Source: Erythrobacter aureus
Lineage (GTDB): Bacteria; Pseudomonadota; Alphaproteobacteria; Sphingomonadales; Sphingomonadaceae
DNA: 64,000 bases
NCBI RefSeq assembly: GCF_003355455.1
Contig: NZ_CP031357.1
Coordinates: forward strand, 2,644,501 to 2,708,500
Direction of reading: 5' to 3'
Shown here: piece by piece, positions 17,643 to 26,373 of the stretch
Layout of the letters: each line of letters starts with the position of its first letter
How positions within the stretch are numbered: the first letter of the stretch is position 1
Program-made: the position numbers and the translations under genes
Notes under the pieces: generated by a model
The model's input: only the letters and a program-made list of their open reading frames with translations
The model's database searches: none
Told to the model about the DNA's origin: nothing

Positions 17643-18755
17643 CTAGGCAAGCTCGCGCTGGGAAACTTGCCCGTATGTGCGCGGCCCTTCGTCCAGCCGG
17701 ATGGGTTGCAGGCGCCCCCCACCGGGCGAGCCGAGCCCGACCACGAAAGTCTTCAACAGCGCGCTCTCGTCCGGCCCGTCCACCCGCACACGCATCAGCG
17801 GTACCAGCAGGGGAAGCCGACCCTGCCGAATGACATGCGCCTGAGCGAGCGGGAGCTGTACCTGCCCGTCGAGCGTGACGAACTGTCGGGGCGCGATACG
17901 GGCAATCTCGTGCCGCTTCTCGAGCGCAGTGGTCTCGATCGCGACCTGCTCCTCCATCGCGGCGTTGGCGTGTGCCGAAACCAGATCGATCCCGACAACG
18001 ACATCGGTCAGCGGGGCATCGGTCCGATTGCTCAGCGTCAGGCGATACTTCAGCGTGGCATAGGCAGCGCTGCGAATCAGCTTCTCGCTTTCGACCTGGA
18101 GCCGCACCGCATCTGCCAGAGGAACAGCGGCGGGCGGCTTGGCGCGGGCAACGACCGGACGTTCGATATCGTGCACCACTGTTCCGCCGCGGCGCTTGTG
18201 GAACAGGAAACCGGCCCCAAGGAGCGCCAGCAACGCCGCCGCCGCTGCAATCAGCCGCCACGGCAATCCGTCTTCGGCATGCGTGTCCGCCGCTTCCGGC
18301 AAGGGCTGCGGCGAGGCCGACGGCGTCGCGCTGGGAAGCGCAAGCGGGGTCGCAGCCGCTCCTTCGCGTTCAGCCGGTGCCGCATCCGGGCGGTCCGGAA
18401 GAGACGACGCATCGCCGGTTTCCACCGCGCGCGGCGTGATGGTGGGTAGCGGGGTATTGCGGGGCACTGGCAACGCGGTTGAAGCCTCCCGCGCCGCGGC
18501 GGCATCGATCGGCGGAGCTTCGGCAGTAATTCCTGGCGTCGGCGTCAGTGTCGGTGTCGGTGTCGGTGTCGGCGTGTTGACCACCCGCGGCCCGATCTGA
18601 ACGCCGCTGCGCGTATCGGCAGGGCCTTGCGCCTGCGGAGTCGCAGTGGCTGCTGGTGCCGGTTCGAGCGAAAAGTCGTTGGCCGATTGCGCGTGCACCG
18701 TGCCCGGCAGCACCACCGCTAAAGCGATCAGAAGAGTACGGAAGGGAAAGGCCAT
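17643..18755 (-). CDS. Hypothetical membrane protein with Pro/Thr-rich periplasmic linker
   Basis: 370 aa; I do not recognise a named family. It begins with a signal peptide (MAFPFRTLLIALAVVLPG...HAQS). A low-complexity region of about 150 residues rich in Pro, Ala and Thr follows, including a TPTPTPTPTLTPTP stretch. Then comes a single membrane helix (LIAAAAALLALLGAGFLF, about residue 185), a basic stop-transfer HKRRGG, and a C-terminal beta-rich domain of ~150 residues that should be cytoplasmic. Similar proteins are common near queF in sphingomonads. The start was set by the signal peptide; the longer upstream frame overlaps queF. Confidence 0.7.
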   Translation of the reverse strand: MAFPFRTLLIALAVVLPGTVHAQSANDFSLEPAPAATATPQAQGPADTRSGVQIGPRVVNTPTPTPTPTLTPTPGITAEAPPIDAAAAREASTALPVPRNTPLPTITPRAVETGDASSLPDRPDAAPAEREGAAATPLALPSATPSASPQPLPEAADTHAEDGLPWRLIAAAAALLALLGAGFLFHKRRGGTVVHDIERPVVARAKPPAAVPLADAVRLQVESEKLIRSAAYATLKYRLTLSNRTDAPLTDVVVGIDLVSAHANAAMEEQVAIETTALEKRHEIARIAPRQFVTLDGQVQLPLAQAHVIRQGRLPLLVPLMRVRVDGPDESALLKTFVVGLGSPGGGRLQPIRLDEGPRTYGQVSQRELA

Positions 18756-18874
18756 TGCAGGTCGTTTCGTGGGATAGGGGCCGCAAGAGTGCAGAGCCGC
18801 GCTGAATAGGTACTGAAGGGCACGCTTCCAAGCCCCGGCTTGCGCTGCGCGACGCTTCACGGCAGGAGCGCGAC

Positions 18875-19333
18875 ATGAGCGACACACCTGCCCCCAAATT
18901 CCTCGGCGCCAACACCGCGCTGCCTGCCTCGCCCGACGAAGCGGAACTCGATTATGTGCCCAACCCTCGCATCGGCCAGCTCTACATGGTCCGCTTTGCC
19001 GCGCCCGAGTTCACCTCGCTCTGTCCGGTTACCGGTCAGCCCGATTTCGCGCATCTGGTGATCGACTATGCGCCGGGCGAAACGATCGTGGAATCGAAAA
19101 GCCTCAAGCTATTTCTCGGCTCGTTCCGCAACCATTGCGGGTTCCACGAGGATGTCACGGTCGGGATCGGCCAGCGCCTGTTCGACGAAATGCAGCCGCG
19201 CTGGCTGCGCATCGGCGGCTATTGGTACCCGCGCGGCGGAATCCCGATCGATGTCTTCTGGCAAAGCGGCTCCCCTCCGGACGGCCTGTGGCTACCGGAT
19301 CAAGGCGTCTCATCCTATCGTGGGCGCGGCTGA
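18875..19333 (+). CDS. queF: NADPH-dependent 7-cyano-7-deazaguanine reductase (preQ1 synthase)
   Basis: 152 aa of the short, unimodular QueF type. It reduces preQ0 to preQ1 for queuosine tRNA modification. Catalytic Cys50 is in TSLCPVTGQPD, and the QueF signature ESKSLKLFLGSFRNHCGF-HE follows. It is divergent from the preceding membrane protein (119 bp gap). No other queuosine genes are visible here. Confidence 0.96.
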   Translation: MSDTPAPKFLGANTALPASPDEAELDYVPNPRIGQLYMVRFAAPEFTSLCPVTGQPDFAHLVIDYAPGETIVESKSLKLFLGSFRNHCGFHEDVTVGIGQRLFDEMQPRWLRIGGYWYPRGGIPIDVFWQSGSPPDGLWLPDQGVSSYRGRG

Positions 19334-19950
19334 CCAATCGGCACTGCAGCGCGCAAAGAGGATAGATCTGTGCACCCTCTAGCGACATGATGTCATGACA
19401 CATAATATCTGCCGCTATCTTCAAAGTTCGCGTTTCGCGATATGCTGGATTGGTATCCGATGAGGAGATGCAGGGTACGCAGATGTGGTTCAAATCATAT
19501 CGACGCGTTGAGGAACCCGATTGAACAGCAGGATTGATGAGATCCCAATCAGGGACTTGCCAAATAAATCCTTGCCATCCAGAAATTTCCACCCACTCGT
19601 TTAGGATGAAATTCATTAAATCGTCTGCAAATTATGTGATTTCATGTAACTATTTTGACAAACAGCGCATTAAGCGCGATTAACATCATACATCTATATC
19701 AATACTATTGTCCAATATATTATAAAACTATCATCAGTCACAATACGATATCGAACGTTTTTTCTGTGTGAGATAATCTCCCGTCAAAGGGTGCCCTAGA
19801 TACCGAACTGATTGGGCGACCTGCGAAGTAAAAGCAATAATCAGCGAAGCTCAAGTGCTCCAATATCGCGGCTTCAAAGAGCGGGGGAGAGCGGTTTCGT
19901 CGAATCGCTCTCCCTATTCCGGTACAGGGTCGCGTTTTGCCGAGACTAAA
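19334..19950. other. AT-rich non-coding gap
   Basis: 617 bp without a convincing gene. Base composition falls sharply in 19580-19760 (runs of A/T, many stop codons in all frames), unlike the GC-rich surroundings. An imperfect palindrome CATGATGTCATG lies near 19385. A hairpin near its right end is listed separately. The composition suggests a junction of accessory DNA or a long regulatory gap; nothing more can be supported. Confidence 0.5.
19885..19914 (-). terminator. Hairpin downstream of the FecR/barrel gene
   Basis: A 9-bp perfect stem GGGAGAGCG / CGCTCTCCC with a 12-nt loop, 37 bp past the stop of the leftward gene that ends at 19951. The following T-tract is weak, so it may be a stabilising or Rho-assisted end rather than a strong intrinsic terminator. 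Confidence 0.5.
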
Positions 19951-22569
19951 TCATGGAAATGCGACGAGATGATGCAGTCGATCGCGGACTTCGACATGGC
20001 TCAATCCGGCCATTCCTCCGTCTATCCTCATTTGCCTCGCCACACCGCCATCGTGCCATCGGGCCCAATCGAAGCTCACAGCGCTGACCGTAGCACCGCT
20101 CGATCCGGGTACTCCAAAGGCAGCAACACCATCGACACGCTGGCTGAAATCGCGATCGCCGAATGTATAGCTGACGCCGACATGACTTGCGCCCTCACCC
20201 GCGAGAAAACCGCGCACACCGGCATGGCACTGACCGGTGCTACAAATGAAGCCGGTTCCTGTCACCGGCAGTTCGTTGCTCGAGAAAGTCAGCGCGAAAT
20301 CGCCGGTCGTTTCGATCGCCAGCCCGCCATTTAACGGATCGGCCGATCCGCCGGGCGTCCCGAACGTATAGTCAACATTCCCGATCCGGACTTCGAAATC
20401 GAGACCGACTGTCGGCGCCGCGCCGAAGGCGATCGCCAAAGTGCCGTTAAACATACCCGCGTCGCGACTTCCATCGCGGATCGTAGGCGCGGTCGCACCG
20501 ACCAGCTCGTAGGCGACCGTCCCCGATGCTGGCAGGTTTGTCGCCGGGGTTCCGCCTATGATGTGCCAGCCCTGGGAAGGGCCGAGGTCGAAGCCGTCGG
20601 TATTTGCGAAGAACCGCCCACCCGTCGTGCCGTCGGCCCAGCGGGTCCAGCCGATGATATCGCCGACCGATCCGGATTCGTTCTCAGTCGCACTACCAAT
20701 CGTCGGCCGTTCATTGTCTCGCGTGAAATCGTTGGTGGTGACCATATAGGCGACCGGCGCGCCGCTGGTGTCGGAATAGGTCACGTCGTTGGACGTTCTG
20801 AGATCGATCCCGATTTCGGTTGCCGAATAGGCGATGAACTGATTCGAACGCACGGTCCCGGACGGTCCGCCCGAATTGCCGCCGCCGGCGCGGAAGGCGG
20901 CGACGCCGTCTACCCAATTGCGGACGTCGTTCGAACGATCGTCTCGTATGGTGTAGGCTAGTCCGAAATGGGTTCCGCCATCACCGGCGAGAAAGCCATT
21001 AAAGGCGAAGCGACAATCGCCCTGATTGCACGCCGGCCCGCTATTGTCGGGCAGATCGATGCTATCTTCCGCAGCGCGGCCATCGGGGAATATCCGCAGG
21101 CTCGGCGCCGTCAGCCCCCCTTCCGACAGCACATCATAGGTAAAGCCCGCGATCGTGACACTTGCATCGAGTCCGAAGAAGGTATCGCTCGTGCCGAAGG
21201 ACACGGCGAGACTTCCGTCGAACACCCCGGGGGCGACGCTATTGTCCCGCATCGTCGGGCTGGTTCCACCGATTAGCGTATAGGTGACGATTCCATTGGC
21301 CGGGCGGTTGGTGAACGGCACACCATAGATGAAGTGATCCCCGCTATTCTCGTCGCGCGCGAGCCCACCTACGCGGGCTCCTCCGACGAGACGGGTCCAT
21401 CCGAGAATGCCCTGGTCCCCATCATCCTCGACTTCATCGCGATCCTCGAAGCGCGTTTCGAAACCGCTGCGCGAACGATAGCCGACAAACTCACCATTCT
21501 CGATGATCAGCGACACATCCTGATTCAACCCGTTCTCGGTCAGGATCGCATAGGCAATCGTCAGATCGGTGCGATCGGGATCGGGCTTCACGCCGTCAGC
21601 ACCGCTCGGTGGCGAAGGTGGTGGTGGCGGAGGCGGCGGAGGCGGAGGCGGAGGCGGAGGCGGCGGAGGCGGCGGAGGCGTCATGGTGACAGATATCCCG
21701 GCCACGTCGAACCCGGCAAGCCGCAATATCTCGGTGAATTCGGCTGCTTGACTATCCGTTACACCCGGCGGGAAACCATAGTCTTCCAGACTGTTGATCA
21801 GCGCTTGGATCTGCAAGGCGGAAAGGCCGGCCGCACCGGACAGTATCTGTTTGATGATGCCGAGGACGGCCGCCGCATCATAACTCCCCGTCTGCGCCTG
21901 CACGTAGCCGAGTAACTGCGCGGGCGTCGTTGCTCTCTGCAGCGCACCAGCCGGATTCTGATTGAGCGTGATGCCGGCAAAGCCGACGCTCGTCGGCTGG
22001 GTGAAGGACGCGTTCGACAGGAATTGGTTGGCGGTCTGTCGGCGCTTGCGGAAAGTGGTATCGACGCCGTTGGGTTGCGCGCCTGCCGTCACGATCCGGT
22101 CCGGCGCAACCGTTGCCGATGCGGTAAAGGCACTGCCCGCGGCGAACCTGCGATTCTCGCCGGCACCTTCCAGGTTCGTGGTCCCGATCAGCGCAAAGCC
22201 GCTCACCGACCCGTCGGGCCGGATTTGGATATTGACGGAGCTGTTGGCCCCCAGCCGCACCCGTGTGCCGTTCCCAGCCGTGATGGGCAGGCTCGAACCG
22301 TTCGCCGAGCGTGCCGTGAAGGAACCGCGCGAGATCGTGAGCGAGCCATCGTCGCCTATGCTGTATTCAGCAGGGCCGACAATGCTGACCAGCGTGCCGT
22401 CGTCGAGGCGCAGCTGGCTAAGCCCGGCGAGCAAAGCGCGGCTTCCCGTCACGGCAGTTCCGGTCGCCTGATCATCGGTCGAGAAGAGGACCGATGCGGC
22501 ATTGGCGGGATGTGCGAACGCAATTGCGCTCGCACATCCGAGCAGCAGGGAAATTTTAGTGCCTGTCAT
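19951..22569 (-). CDS. FecR-domain, poly-proline, duplicated TbpB-like barrel protein (probable Slam substrate)
   Basis: 872 aa with signal peptide (MTGTKISLLLGCASAIAFAHPANAAS). A FecR-like segment covers about residues 45-130 (DDGTLVSIVGPAEYSIGDDG). Then comes a ~170-aa region, a tract of 21 consecutive prolines (298-318), and two copies of a ~190-aa beta-rich domain (about 385-575 and 625-830). Both copies share GWTR, an IxGxPxT...LP/RPAxG motif, (N/R)GFLAGxGxxHxGxxY and VDGVAAF. The GxFxGxxAxxxGxxY pattern resembles the eight-stranded barrel of transferrin-binding-protein-B-like lipoproteins. No lipobox Cys is seen. GGAGG lies 6 nt before the second ATG, chosen here. It starts 14 nt after the Slam-like gene stop, so the two form an operon. 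Confidence 0.75.
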   Translation of the reverse strand: MTGTKISLLLGCASAIAFAHPANAASVLFSTDDQATGTAVTGSRALLAGLSQLRLDDGTLVSIVGPAEYSIGDDGSLTISRGSFTARSANGSSLPITAGNGTRVRLGANSSVNIQIRPDGSVSGFALIGTTNLEGAGENRRFAAGSAFTASATVAPDRIVTAGAQPNGVDTTFRKRRQTANQFLSNASFTQPTSVGFAGITLNQNPAGALQRATTPAQLLGYVQAQTGSYDAAAVLGIIKQILSGAAGLSALQIQALINSLEDYGFPPGVTDSQAAEFTEILRLAGFDVAGISVTMTPPPPPPPPPPPPPPPPPPPPPSPPSGADGVKPDPDRTDLTIAYAILTENGLNQDVSLIIENGEFVGYRSRSGFETRFEDRDEVEDDGDQGILGWTRLVGGARVGGLARDENSGDHFIYGVPFTNRPANGIVTYTLIGGTSPTMRDNSVAPGVFDGSLAVSFGTSDTFFGLDASVTIAGFTYDVLSEGGLTAPSLRIFPDGRAAEDSIDLPDNSGPACNQGDCRFAFNGFLAGDGGTHFGLAYTIRDDRSNDVRNWVDGVAAFRAGGGNSGGPSGTVRSNQFIAYSATEIGIDLRTSNDVTYSDTSGAPVAYMVTTNDFTRDNERPTIGSATENESGSVGDIIGWTRWADGTTGGRFFANTDGFDLGPSQGWHIIGGTPATNLPASGTVAYELVGATAPTIRDGSRDAGMFNGTLAIAFGAAPTVGLDFEVRIGNVDYTFGTPGGSADPLNGGLAIETTGDFALTFSSNELPVTGTGFICSTGQCHAGVRGFLAGEGASHVGVSYTFGDRDFSQRVDGVAAFGVPGSSGATVSAVSFDWARWHDGGVARQMRIDGGMAGLSHVEVRDRLHHLVAFP
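21616..21678 (-). repeat. GGC/GGA-type tract encoding 21 prolines
   Basis: Twenty-one consecutive proline codons (CCN on the minus strand, mainly alternating CCG and CCT) inside the FecR/barrel gene. Such a tract needs EF-P for translation and can slip during replication, so its length is likely to vary between strains. Confidence 0.9.
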
Positions 22570-22583
22570 CATGATCCTCCCAA

Positions 22584-23909
22584 TCAGAATTCGAACCGCA
22601 GCCCGAGGCCTGCCGTCCATCGATCATATTCGTAAAGCGCGATGTTGGTGTCGTTGTGTGTGTAGGTGACGCGCGGCCTGATGCTGACTCGATCGCTGAG
22701 ATAGGCGCGCAAACCCAGCGACAGATCAATGCGCCAATCCTTCCGACCGATCAGAAAGAGCGGGTCCTGCCCGTCATGATCGCGATACTCGACGCCGGCA
22801 CCGGCGAGCAGCGATACCCGCTGCGATACAGGATATTCGAGCCCCAGCTGGGCGTTGAAGAAACCAAAGCTCAGATGGTCGGCACGGGCGCGGACAGTCT
22901 CTTCCTTGCCGCCTCCAATGCCGCCGTACAGGTGCCGGCCGGCATAGGTAATCGAACCTGCGAAACGGTCTGCCTCGCGCAAAGGATCGCCGTCATAATC
23001 CAACCGGAAATATTGTCCGCTGATTGCAACCGCTTCGTTCCGGCGGCTGCGGATCGCGTAGCGACCGATGATGCCGAACGCGGCGCGGAACCCATCGCCA
23101 TCGATCACAAAACGCTGCGCCTGCCCGGACAGCGAAGCCACGTTGCCGCTCGCAAACGTATGCGAGATCCCCGCCGTCCCGGTCACAGAGAACTGATCGG
23201 CGAAACCGGAATCGAGATTGTCGCGCCAGTTGCCCAGCGCCGATGCGAACAACCGCGTCTGACGGCCAAGCGGCACATCGACCGATACGCCGCCCTGCAA
23301 CTGGTAAAACGCCTCGTCGCGCGCGCGCGCCGCAGGATTCAGCGTTGCCGGGCCGAGAAAGGCGAACAGCGGTAGGATGATTGTCGCATCGTCCGTTGCA
23401 GCGTTGATATTGCTGTCATAGCCCATCTCGACATCGATAAAGCCCGTGACTACCGCCCCGTCCTCACCGCGCTGCCGGTCGTAATCGCGCACGAGGCGTG
23501 AGAAGCGCTGGCGCACCGGATCTGGCACGCTCGGATCGGCGACAACCGTATTGAATTCTTCGCGGGCCGTATCGATGTCCCCCGCCATGGCATAGGCGCG
23601 GGCAAGCTCGGCCCGGGCCGGGGCGTTGCCAGGCTGGATCGCCAAAACGCGCTGAAGGGCGATAATCGCCTCGCCATATCGTCCGGTTTCGATCGCGGCG
23701 ACGCCGAGGAGAAAATCGAACGCAGGATCGCCAGCACGAGCACCTGCCTGCGCGGCGAGGCGCGTATAGGCAGCGTCTGGCTCGCCGGCTTCCAGTTCGA
23801 CCTGCGCAAGACGGACTGTCTCGTCGGTCTGCGCGGTAAGGGTGCCGGGCACGGCGGCGGCGGACATTGCCAACGCCCCAACCGCATATCGGAAAATCCT
23901 CAAATCCAC
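22584..23909 (-). CDS. Surface lipoprotein assembly modifier (Slam)-like outer-membrane protein
   Basis: 441 aa. A signal peptide (about residues 1-26, ...GTLTAQT) is followed by TPR-like repeats (about 30-150; YGEAIIALQRVLAIQPGNAPARAELARAY split over two helices) and a C-terminal beta-barrel beginning GFIDVEMGYDSNINAAT and ending in Phe. TPR plus DUF560 barrel with the GYDSNIN motif is the layout of Slam proteins, which move surface lipoproteins across the outer membrane. The GTG start is supported by AGGAGG 9 nt upstream; ATGs further upstream lack this. The next gene in the operon is its likely cargo. Confidence 0.78.
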   Translation of the reverse strand: MDLRIFRYAVGALAMSAAAVPGTLTAQTDETVRLAQVELEAGEPDAAYTRLAAQAGARAGDPAFDFLLGVAAIETGRYGEAIIALQRVLAIQPGNAPARAELARAYAMAGDIDTAREEFNTVVADPSVPDPVRQRFSRLVRDYDRQRGEDGAVVTGFIDVEMGYDSNINAATDDATIILPLFAFLGPATLNPAARARDEAFYQLQGGVSVDVPLGRQTRLFASALGNWRDNLDSGFADQFSVTGTAGISHTFASGNVASLSGQAQRFVIDGDGFRAAFGIIGRYAIRSRRNEAVAISGQYFRLDYDGDPLREADRFAGSITYAGRHLYGGIGGGKEETVRARADHLSFGFFNAQLGLEYPVSQRVSLLAGAGVEYRDHDGQDPLFLIGRKDWRIDLSLGLRAYLSDRVSIRPRVTYTHNDTNIALYEYDRWTAGLGLRFEF

Positions 23910-24025
23910 GGGAAAGCCCCTCCTATCGCTATTCCATGCTGGCATCGGACGGCGCCATGCAGTCGGCTGCGCCACCGTCGGAACGGCCTGCTGCGCGCCT
24001 TAAAGCGACGAGCGCGATTGCGAGG

Positions 24026-24044
24026 CACCCCCTTTTGGGGGGTG
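24026..24044. promoter_or_regulatory. Inverted repeat in divergent promoter region
   Basis: A near-perfect CACCCCC-TTTT-GGGGGGTG palindrome followed by TTTT, lying between the leftward Slam operon and the rightward HTH/hydrolase gene. It could be an operator for the adjacent regulator, or an attenuator hairpin. No upstream rightward gene needs a terminator here. Confidence 0.45.
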
Positions 24045-24100
24045 TTTTCCAAAAAATTTCGCTACCTTAAAAAGCCACGACCGGGGTTGCGTGTGGAATC

Positions 24101-25918
24101 ATGCGCATGGTCGATCTGTGGAGTGGCGGCGTGGGCACCATCGAAGACCTGGACGAAGACAGCCGGTTTGCGGAGGAATTCGAAGACCGGTTCGACGCCG
24201 CTTTGAAGTCGGATATTCCCCCGATGACGCCGCGTCCCAATCTCTCTACGGCGACTATGACCTGCATTCTGCTGGACGAGCACAACCATCTCATATGGGG
24301 CGATCCGCGCTTCGAACGCTGGATCGGGCGGGATGTCGTGGACATGGACGTGTGCGACCAGGTCCGCGCCAACGGCGTGGAGCAGCTCGTTCAGACGACC
24401 GATCAGGACGACCATCCGCTCATACTCGCCTATGCGCCGATCGGAACCGCCCGGCACTGGCCGATCCCGTTTAAAATCGACCGTGAAGGGTCGGGGGCGG
24501 GCATCGCGATTGGCGCCCTGTCGCTCGCGCATCTTTCCGACGCATTGATCGAAACCGCGCGGGCCGCCGGACTTACCAACCTTGAGGCTCGCGTCGCGGC
24601 GGCGCTCGTTTCGCATGGTCATATGCGGCGCGCGGGCGCGCATTGTGGCGTCCAATACCAAACGGCGCGCAAGGCCGCTTCGGCCGCAATGCGCAAACTG
24701 AACGTGTCCGGTCAGGCGCAGCTCGTGCGGAAAATGTCGGAATTGGTGACTTCCGTTTCGCCGCCGCGCGAGGATGCGCGGAATCTGCTAATCGACATTT
24801 TCGGCTTTACCCCGCGCGAAGCACGGCTCGCGCTGCTGCTCGCCGAGGGCCATGATCGAAAAGAGTCCGCGGAAATCGCCGGCCTCTCCAATGCCGTGGC
24901 CAAGGACGTATTTTCGTGCATCTTCGAAAAGATGGGCATCGAGAAGGCGCCGGAAATCCCGCGTGTTGTCGCCGATGCTTTCCTGTCCGCACTGTTTGCC
25001 CGGGCCGACCAGCACGCACTGGCAAGCCTGCCCGGTGAACGCGAACCGCTGCGTATTTTGCATCGGCCCGATGGCAGCGTCGTGGCGATGAGTGACTATG
25101 GCCCAAAAGATGGCAGGCCGGTCCACATCCTGCATTCCAGCATGTCCACCCGATATCCGTTTCGCAAGGTCGTGCGGGCGCTGCAGAATGCCGGTTTCCG
25201 CCCGATCACGATTGATCGCCCCGGCTACGGTCTGACTGACGATAGAGCCGATGCGGACGATATGGACGACTTGTTCGCCGCAGGTGCCGACGATGTCAGA
25301 CTGGTCTGCGACTGGCTCGGCATCAAACGGATCGACTTGTTGACCCGAGGCGGAGCGTTCGCGGCGTTGGCAACGGCGCGCATGCATCCGGACCTCATCG
25401 GGCGCGCCGTCGTGATCAATCCCGACCTACTCCAAGAGCATTGTACGAAAAGATCCGGCACTTTGGGACTCGTCCGAACGGGCTTCGAGCGGTTTCCCGA
25501 CCGCATCGAGAGCATGCTGAGATGGACCGGCTCCCAACTTACGCCGTCGCGCATCGCGAAATTGATCGACAAGACACTCAAGACCATACCAGCCGACGCA
25601 CAATCGCTAAGCGACGCGGAAAGCATCGCCGATTATCAGCGCTCGTTTCTGGTATTCGCTACAAGCCGGATTTCCGGTATTTTCCGCGAACAGCGTGGCT
25701 ACGTGACGATGGCAGATGTTCTCGGCCTGCAGGATGGCAGAGATTGGAAGCTCCTCATCGGCGATGCCGATCCGATCCATGACGTGGCAGAGATGATACC
25801 CTTCTGGCGCGCCAAACTTCCAGGCGCTTCCATCCGCAATGTTCAAGGCGCGGGGCGCTATATGGAACTCTCGCACACCGAAGCCGTGATTGATGCGTTG
25901 AACGGCGCTATTGCATGA
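24101..25918 (+). CDS. Tandem HTH regulator fused to an alpha/beta-hydrolase-like domain
   Basis: 605 aa. A PAS-like N-terminal part (~40-145) precedes two LuxR-type HTH regions: LTNLEARVAAALVSHGHMRR (~160-220) and FTPREARLALLLAEGHDRKE (~232-285). From about residue 310 comes an alpha/beta-hydrolase fold (ITIDRPGYGLTDD, DWLGIKRIDLLTRGGAFAALA). The acid (Asp557) and His592 (ELSHTEA) are placed as in active hydrolases, but the nucleophile elbow reads T-R-G417-G-A instead of G-x-S-x-G, so the Ser is missing. It is probably a ligand-sensing regulator. It is divergent from the Slam operon, which it may control. Confidence 0.75.
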   Translation: MRMVDLWSGGVGTIEDLDEDSRFAEEFEDRFDAALKSDIPPMTPRPNLSTATMTCILLDEHNHLIWGDPRFERWIGRDVVDMDVCDQVRANGVEQLVQTTDQDDHPLILAYAPIGTARHWPIPFKIDREGSGAGIAIGALSLAHLSDALIETARAAGLTNLEARVAAALVSHGHMRRAGAHCGVQYQTARKAASAAMRKLNVSGQAQLVRKMSELVTSVSPPREDARNLLIDIFGFTPREARLALLLAEGHDRKESAEIAGLSNAVAKDVFSCIFEKMGIEKAPEIPRVVADAFLSALFARADQHALASLPGEREPLRILHRPDGSVVAMSDYGPKDGRPVHILHSSMSTRYPFRKVVRALQNAGFRPITIDRPGYGLTDDRADADDMDDLFAAGADDVRLVCDWLGIKRIDLLTRGGAFAALATARMHPDLIGRAVVINPDLLQEHCTKRSGTLGLVRTGFERFPDRIESMLRWTGSQLTPSRIAKLIDKTLKTIPADAQSLSDAESIADYQRSFLVFATSRISGIFREQRGYVTMADVLGLQDGRDWKLLIGDADPIHDVAEMIPFWRAKLPGASIRNVQGAGRYMELSHTEAVIDALNGAIA

Positions 25919-26373
25919 ACACGATCAGGATCAGGAAGAGTCGGTTTTGCTGTTAGCAAATTCACTTATCTGAAAGCAGATGTGCATGTGTATGTGCGTG
26001 CGAATTTCTGCATCACAATCGTCGGCCAATTGAGATTGAGTTTCGTATACTGCAGGTTGGCAGCTTTCATGACTGCAGGGTCATAGTCGAAGATCGGATC
26101 AATTGGTGAACCGGATCATGCTTTCATCTGCGACTGTTGAATTAGAGGAGAAGAAATCCCGTAACCGTGAGTAACGCATCAATCACACCAATCCTGGAAA
26201 ACAAACCAATGGCGGAGAAGGTGGGATTCGTATTAAAGATTTATAACTATGAATACCTATGATCTTATTTACATTTGATTAATAAGCATCTCGCCCCACC
26301 CCTATTTGGCGTTTGGGATACGCATAAAATTCATTTGATTAACCGGTACACTTGATAACGGAGCGTACAAATT
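25919..26373. other. AT-rich gap at island edge
   Basis: 455 bp without a gene. It contains the tRNA-Ser 3'-end copy (26206-26230, listed separately) and an 11-bp direct repeat CATTTGATTAA at 26272 and 26332, 60 bp apart. Composition is much lower in GC than the neighbouring genes. Confidence 0.55.
26206..26230 (-). repeat. Copy of tRNA-Ser 3' end (candidate att site)
   Basis: 25 bases that match 34956-34980 (3' end and T arm of tRNA-Ser plus CCA and flank) at 24 of 25 positions, in the same orientation. The rest of the tRNA is absent. This is the expected product of integration into the 3' end of a tRNA gene. Confidence 0.75.

Noticed and set aside
19580..19770. Small ORFs in the AT-rich gap after queF
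   Set aside because: All are short, lack Shine-Dalgarno sequences and show no codon pattern like the neighbours.
21600..21690. GGC/GGA repeat considered as a CRISPR or structural DNA repeat
   Set aside because: No spacers; it is a coding tract for consecutive prolines.
26206..26230. Possible functional tRNA at the left island edge
   Set aside because: Only the 3' 25 bases are present; no acceptor 5' strand, D arm or anticodon arm.
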